Assembly (NCBI GenBank): GCA_023230425.1
Contig: JALNXI010000065.1
Location: 1-10,092 of the forward strand
DNA length: 10,092 bases
Source: Methanoculleus sp.
GTDB taxonomy: Archaea; Halobacteriota; Methanomicrobia; Methanomicrobiales; Methanoculleaceae
Reading direction: 5' to 3'
Of the stretch, positions 7,033 through 10,092 are shown piece by piece. Each line of letters starts with the position of its first letter. Position 1 is the first letter of the stretch. Below the pieces are notes generated by a model. That model did no database searches and had not been told where the DNA came from. It saw only the letters and a list, made by a program, of their open reading frames with translations. A program made the position numbers and the translations under genes.

Positions 7033-7040
7033 GCTTATCT
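7033..7040 (+). promoter_or_regulatory. Possible TATA-like promoter of DUF4013 paralogue 3
   Basis: GCTTATCT is about 45 bases before the ATG at 7082, slightly farther than in the other two paralogues. A second weak candidate (GATTCTTATC, 7053-7062) is too close to the gene for a transcript that keeps its ribosome binding site. This is the weakest of the promoter calls. Confidence 0.3.
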
Positions 7041-7081
7041 CCACAAACGATTGATTCTTATCCGAACTTACGGTGGTATCT

Positions 7082-7756
7082 ATGGATTACATCCGGTTAC
7101 TCAGCGACTCCTTCGACTACACGAAGGAAGCCCTCTGGGGCAGGTGGGTCCGCTGGCTCCTCCTGCTCATCAGCGTGGTCATATTCCCGTTCATCTACGG
7201 CTACAGCGTGCGGGTCATGAGCGGCACGAAGCCCGCCCCCGAGGCTGAAGGCTGGATCGGGCTTTTTGTCGACGGCATCAAACTGCTCATCATCACGGTC
7301 GTCTACACCATCCCGATCTGGATCTTCGCGGCTGTAGGCTTTGCGGCGTACTTCATCCCGGTCTCGATGACAACAACCCCCGGGACCGGGACCAGCTCCG
7401 GCCTCGGCCCGGAGACGGGCATCTTCGTGCTCCTCGCTCTCCTCATCATCTTCATCGTCCTCGCCATCGTCATCGGGATCCTCTCGACCTTTGCGATGGT
7501 CCGGTTCTCCCGGACAGGGAGGATGGGCGAAGCCTTCAGGTTCCGCACCCTCCTTGCCCATATCGGGAGTATTGGGTGGCTGGACGTCTTCATAGCCCTC
7601 GTCGTGCTGACCGTCGTGCTCGCGGTTGTGGAGTTGGTCCTCATTCTGGTGCCGATCCTCGGCGTTATCCTTCTGCTCCTCCTGATGCCGGCGTTCATCA
7701 TCTTCACCTACCGCTACATCGCCCTCATCTACGAGAGCGCCCCGGCGCCGGCGTAA
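7082..7756 (+). CDS. DUF4013 family integral membrane protein, paralogue 3
   Basis: A 224-residue membrane protein of unknown function and the most divergent of the three paralogues. The N-terminus MDYIRLLSDSFDYTKEALWG, the block GYSVRVMSGTKPAPEAEGW followed by IGLFVDGIK, and the block VRFSRTGRMGEAFRFRTLLAHIG match the family pattern. About five hydrophobic segments are seen at 25-42, 73-96, 118-145, 163-187 and 188-208. Between segments two and three lies a Thr/Gly/Pro-rich loop (TTTPGTGTSSGLGP) not present in the others. The first hydrophobic stretch is about eight residues shorter than in its siblings. It ends in YESAPAPA. The ATG at 7082 follows GGTGG at 7072-7076 by five bases. It has a T-tract after the stop. 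No catalytic motif is visible. Confidence 0.88.
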   Translation: MDYIRLLSDSFDYTKEALWGRWVRWLLLLISVVIFPFIYGYSVRVMSGTKPAPEAEGWIGLFVDGIKLLIITVVYTIPIWIFAAVGFAAYFIPVSMTTTPGTGTSSGLGPETGIFVLLALLIIFIVLAIVIGILSTFAMVRFSRTGRMGEAFRFRTLLAHIGSIGWLDVFIALVVLTVVLAVVELVLILVPILGVILLLLLMPAFIIFTYRYIALIYESAPAPA

Positions 7757-7766
7757 ACCCCCTCTC

Positions 7767-7772
7767 TTTTTT
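7767..7772 (+). terminator. Oligo-T terminator after DUF4013 paralogue 3
   Basis: Six T residues preceded by CCCCCTCTC begin 11 bases after the stop codon. They fit an archaeal U-tract terminator and separate the DUF4013 array from the cimA-ilvB operon. Confidence 0.5.
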
Positions 7773-7803
7773 AGCTTCCGTAACCATCCGCCCCAAATCC
7801 TCA

Positions 7804-7814
7804 ACATTTAAGTA
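7804..7814 (+). promoter_or_regulatory. TATA-like promoter of the cimA-ilvB operon
   Basis: ACATTTAAGTA is a TATA-like element. Transcription would start about 25 bases downstream, at roughly 7834-7837, directly at the GGTGA ribosome binding site (7837-7841). This position makes both an ATG at 7850 and the GTG at 7854 usable as start codons. No attenuator-like leader rich in branched-chain codons is visible. Confidence 0.5.
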
Positions 7815-7853
7815 GAGGTGCCGCCAACTATCTCGCGGTGAATTACACTATGA

Positions 7854-9365
7854 GTGATCGTTTTATTCGGTGAATCGATTCGCTTTTTTGACACAACCCT
7901 ACGGGACGGCGAACAGACACCGGGTGTCTGCCTGACGCCGGCACAGAAACTTGAGATCGCAACGCACCTGTCAGACGTCGGCGTCCACGTCATCGAAGCT
8001 GGCTCTGCGGCCGCTTCCGCCGGAGAACGCGAGTCCATCCGCTCAATCGCCGATGCCGGGCTTGCTGCCGAGACTTGCACCTATGTCCGGGCTCTTGCCG
8101 GGGATATCGACCTTGCCGCCGACGCCGGCGCCGACTCCGTCCACCTCGTTGTTCCGGTCAGCGACCTGCACATCGAGAAAAAACTCCGCAAAACCCGCGG
8201 GCAGGTCTGCGATATGGCCTGGAGTGCTATCGAGTACGCGAAGAGCCGCGGGCTCATCGTCGAACTCTCCGGGGAGGACGCATCCCGCGCCGACCAGGCG
8301 TTCCTTGCGGAGGTCTTCCGGGAAGGGGTCGAACGGGGCGCTGACCGGCTCTGCTTCTGCGACACCGTCGGGCTCCTCACGCCCGAGCGGGCGGCCGCGA
8401 TCATACCGCCGCTCCTGTTTGCCCCGCTCTCCATCCACTGCCACGACGACCTCGGCTTTGGGCTCGCAAACACCGTCGCCGCCCTCCGTGCCGGGGCATC
8501 CTGTGCCCACGTCACCGTCAACGGCCTCGGTGAGCGGGCGGGGAACACGGGGCTTGAGGAACTGGTGATGGCGCTCGAGGTGCTCTACGGGGTCGATACC
8601 GGGATCGCGACCGAAGAACTCTATCCCCTCTCGACCCACGTCGCCCGGCTCACCGGGGTGCCGCTTGCGACCAACAAACCCATCGTCGGCGAGATGGCCT
8701 TCACCCACGAGAGCGGCATCCACGCCCACGGGGTGATGCGGGACGCAAGCACCTACGAGCCGCTCCGGCCGGAGCGGGTGGGGAGGAAACGCCGGATCGT
8801 CCTTGGCAAACACTCCGGGTCGGCGGCGGTCGAGGCCGCTCTCCACGACATGGGGTATGCCCCGGACAGCCCCCAACTCGCCGATATCGTCGCCCGGATC
8901 AAGCAGGTCGGGGACGCCGGGATGCGGGTGACGGACGCCGACATCATGACGATCGCCGACACCGTCATGGCAATCGAGTTTACGCCCTGCCTTGAACTCC
9001 GCCAGTTCACCATCGTCTCGGGAAGTAACGCGATGCCGACCGCTTCGGTGACGATGCTCGTCAACGGCGACGAGGTCACCGGTGCCGCAGTCGGGACCGG
9101 GCCAGTGGACGCGGCGATCCGCGCGCTCCAGAAATCGGTCGCGGACGTCGGCAGCGTGCGGCTCGATGAATATCGCGTGGATGCGATAACCGGCGGCACC
9201 GACGCCCTCGTTGACGTAGCGGTAAAACTCAGTAAGGACGGGAAGACCGTGACATCGCGGGGCGCAAGGACCGACATCATCATGGCGAGTGTCGAAGCAG
9301 TTATCGCCGGGATGAACAGATTACTCAGGGAAGAGCATGAAGACCGGAGCCAGGACTCTAATTGA
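7854..9365 (+). CDS. cimA: Probable (R)-citramalate synthase (CimA), LeuA/homocitrate synthase family
   Basis: Likely condenses pyruvate and acetyl-CoA to (R)-citramalate, the first step of the threonine-independent isoleucine route. The 503 residues comprise a TIM-barrel catalytic domain (about 9-270) with FFDTTLRDGEQTPGV (R17, D18), the metal site HCHDD (H195, H197) and VNGLGERAGN (N223 onward). A linker region follows with FTHESGIHAHG and RIVLGKHSG. The C-terminal regulatory domain of the LeuA dimer type (about 370-495) includes GTGPVDAAIRAL and the ITGGTDALVDVAVKL region. The choice of citramalate over isopropylmalate synthase rests on EAGSA at 48-52 and on overall resemblance, from memory, to M. 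jannaschii CimA (MJ1392). LeuA or AksA remain possible. The downstream acetolactate synthase fits isoleucine and valine synthesis. The GTG start is forced by a TGA directly upstream in frame, but the ribosome binding site fits an out-of-frame ATG at 7850 better (see findings). Confidence 0.85.
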   Translation: MIVLFGESIRFFDTTLRDGEQTPGVCLTPAQKLEIATHLSDVGVHVIEAGSAAASAGERESIRSIADAGLAAETCTYVRALAGDIDLAADAGADSVHLVVPVSDLHIEKKLRKTRGQVCDMAWSAIEYAKSRGLIVELSGEDASRADQAFLAEVFREGVERGADRLCFCDTVGLLTPERAAAIIPPLLFAPLSIHCHDDLGFGLANTVAALRAGASCAHVTVNGLGERAGNTGLEELVMALEVLYGVDTGIATEELYPLSTHVARLTGVPLATNKPIVGEMAFTHESGIHAHGVMRDASTYEPLRPERVGRKRRIVLGKHSGSAAVEAALHDMGYAPDSPQLADIVARIKQVGDAGMRVTDADIMTIADTVMAIEFTPCLELRQFTIVSGSNAMPTASVTMLVNGDEVTGAAVGTGPVDAAIRALQKSVADVGSVRLDEYRVDAITGGTDALVDVAVKLSKDGKTVTSRGARTDIIMASVEAVIAGMNRLLREEHEDRSQDSN

Positions 9366-10092
9366 AGCGCTACAGCGCGAAGGGGTGGACACCATATTCG
9401 GCTACCCCGGTGGCTCAGTGTTGCCGATCTACGATGAACTCTACAGTTCGTCGGTCCGGCACATACTGGTAAGGCATGAACAGGCAGCGGCGCACGCGGC
9501 CGACGGCTACGCGCGCGCGAGCGGCCGCGTAGGGGTATGCCTTGCCACATCCGGCCCCGGTGCATGCAACCTGGTCACGGGGATCGCGACGGCGTATATG
9601 GACTCCATTCCGATCGTGGCGCTCACCGGCCAGGTGCCGACCGGCCTCCTTGGGAACGACGCGTTCCAGGAATCGGATATCACCGGCATCACGATGCCGG
9701 TCACCAAACACAACTACCTGGTGAAAGATGCCGCCGATATCGACCGCGTCGTCCAGGAGGCGTTCTACATAGCGCGGACCGGCCGTCCCGGCCCGGTGCT
9801 GATCGATCTCCCGAAGAACGTCACCACGGGCGAGGTGAAGAGCGGGGGGACCGTCCCCGGGAAGGCCTCGCTCCGGGGCTACCAGCCCACCTACCAGGGG
9901 CACGTCCGCCAGATCGATAAGGCGCTCGACCTGATCGCCAGAGCTGAGCGCCCGCTGATCTATGCAGGCGGGGGGGTGGTCCTCTCGGGGGCATCGGCAG
10001 AACTCCTGGAGTTTGCCGAGACCACCGCCATCCCGGTGACGACGACCTTGATGGGCCTTGGTGCCGTCCCCGGCGACCACCCGCTCTGCCTC
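9337..10092 (+). CDS. ilvB: Acetolactate synthase large (catalytic) subunit, cut off by window edge
   Basis: Thiamine-diphosphate enzyme that joins two pyruvates to acetolactate, or pyruvate and 2-ketobutyrate to acetohydroxybutyrate, for valine, leucine and isoleucine synthesis. The visible 252 residues cover the N-terminal pyrimidine-binding domain with FGYPGGSVLPIYDEL (21-35), RHEQAAAHAADGYARASG including the catalytic glutamate E48, LATSGPGACNLVTGIATAYMDSIP, LTGQVPTGLLGNDAFQE, VTKHNYLV and RPGPVLIDLPK. The beginning of the central FAD-binding domain follows (RPLIYAGGGV). The family is about 560-590 residues, so over half is beyond the right edge. The ATG at 9337 lies 29 bases inside the end of cimA, which points to a shared transcript and translational coupling; the ribosome site (AGGGAAG) is weak. 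A regulatory subunit gene (ilvN) would be expected next but is outside the window. Confidence 0.96.
   Translation, partial: MKTGARTLIEALQREGVDTIFGYPGGSVLPIYDELYSSSVRHILVRHEQAAAHAADGYARASGRVGVCLATSGPGACNLVTGIATAYMDSIPIVALTGQVPTGLLGNDAFQESDITGITMPVTKHNYLVKDAADIDRVVQEAFYIARTGRPGPVLIDLPKNVTTGEVKSGGTVPGKASLRGYQPTYQGHVRQIDKALDLIARAERPLIYAGGGVVLSGASAELLEFAETTAIPVTTTLMGLGAVPGDHPLCL

Noticed and set aside
7838..7873. An 11-codon leader frame from GTG at 7838 that could act as an attenuator before cimA
   Set aside because: It has only one isoleucine codon and no leucine or valine run, and no alternative hairpins are evident. It is better viewed as part of the start-frame oddity reported above.
9415..10080. 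A 221-codon minus-strand frame opposite ilvB
   Set aside because: It shows no family pattern, and the plus strand carries a clear acetolactate synthase through the whole stretch.

Overview
The window is GC-rich archaeal DNA, most likely from a methanogen of the order Methanomicrobiales (Methanoculleus-like). This is inferred from TATA-box promoters, GGTG-type Shine-Dalgarno sites, oligo-T terminators, DUF4013 membrane proteins and a citramalate synthase closely resembling methanogen CimA. No database search was possible, so the taxon is an inference.

Left part (1-3460, minus strand): a bacterial-type Hsp70 chaperone operon in the order grpE-dnaK-dnaJ. The genes are separated by only 4 and 5 bases, and dnaJ runs off the left edge. 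A TATA-box promoter lies upstream of grpE. A 312-base divergent intergenic region separates it from purH, which is read on the plus strand from its own TATA box as a nearly leaderless transcript. PurH is a full-length bifunctional enzyme for the last two steps of IMP synthesis.

Middle part (5218-7772, plus strand): three consecutive paralogues of a small integral membrane protein family (DUF4013), 230, 231 and 224 residues long. Each has its own upstream TATA-like element and GGTG ribosome binding site. Oligo-T terminators follow purH, paralogue 2 and paralogue 3. The gap between paralogues 1 and 2 instead holds a cluster of three inverted repeats. The function of these proteins is unknown.

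Right part (7800-10092, plus strand): the beginning of a branched-chain amino acid operon. A CimA-type synthase (pyruvate + acetyl-CoA to citramalate, first step of the threonine-independent isoleucine route) overlaps by 29 bases with ilvB, the acetolactate synthase catalytic subunit, which is cut by the right edge. The cimA start is odd: the best ribosome binding site serves an ATG that is one frame away from the cimA reading frame.

Most of the window is ordinary housekeeping sequence. The points that most deserve a second look are the cimA start region, the tandem DUF4013 array with its ribosome-site hairpins, and the inverted-repeat cluster at 5986-6115. I found no CRISPR array, tRNA, rRNA, transposon or new defence-like system.
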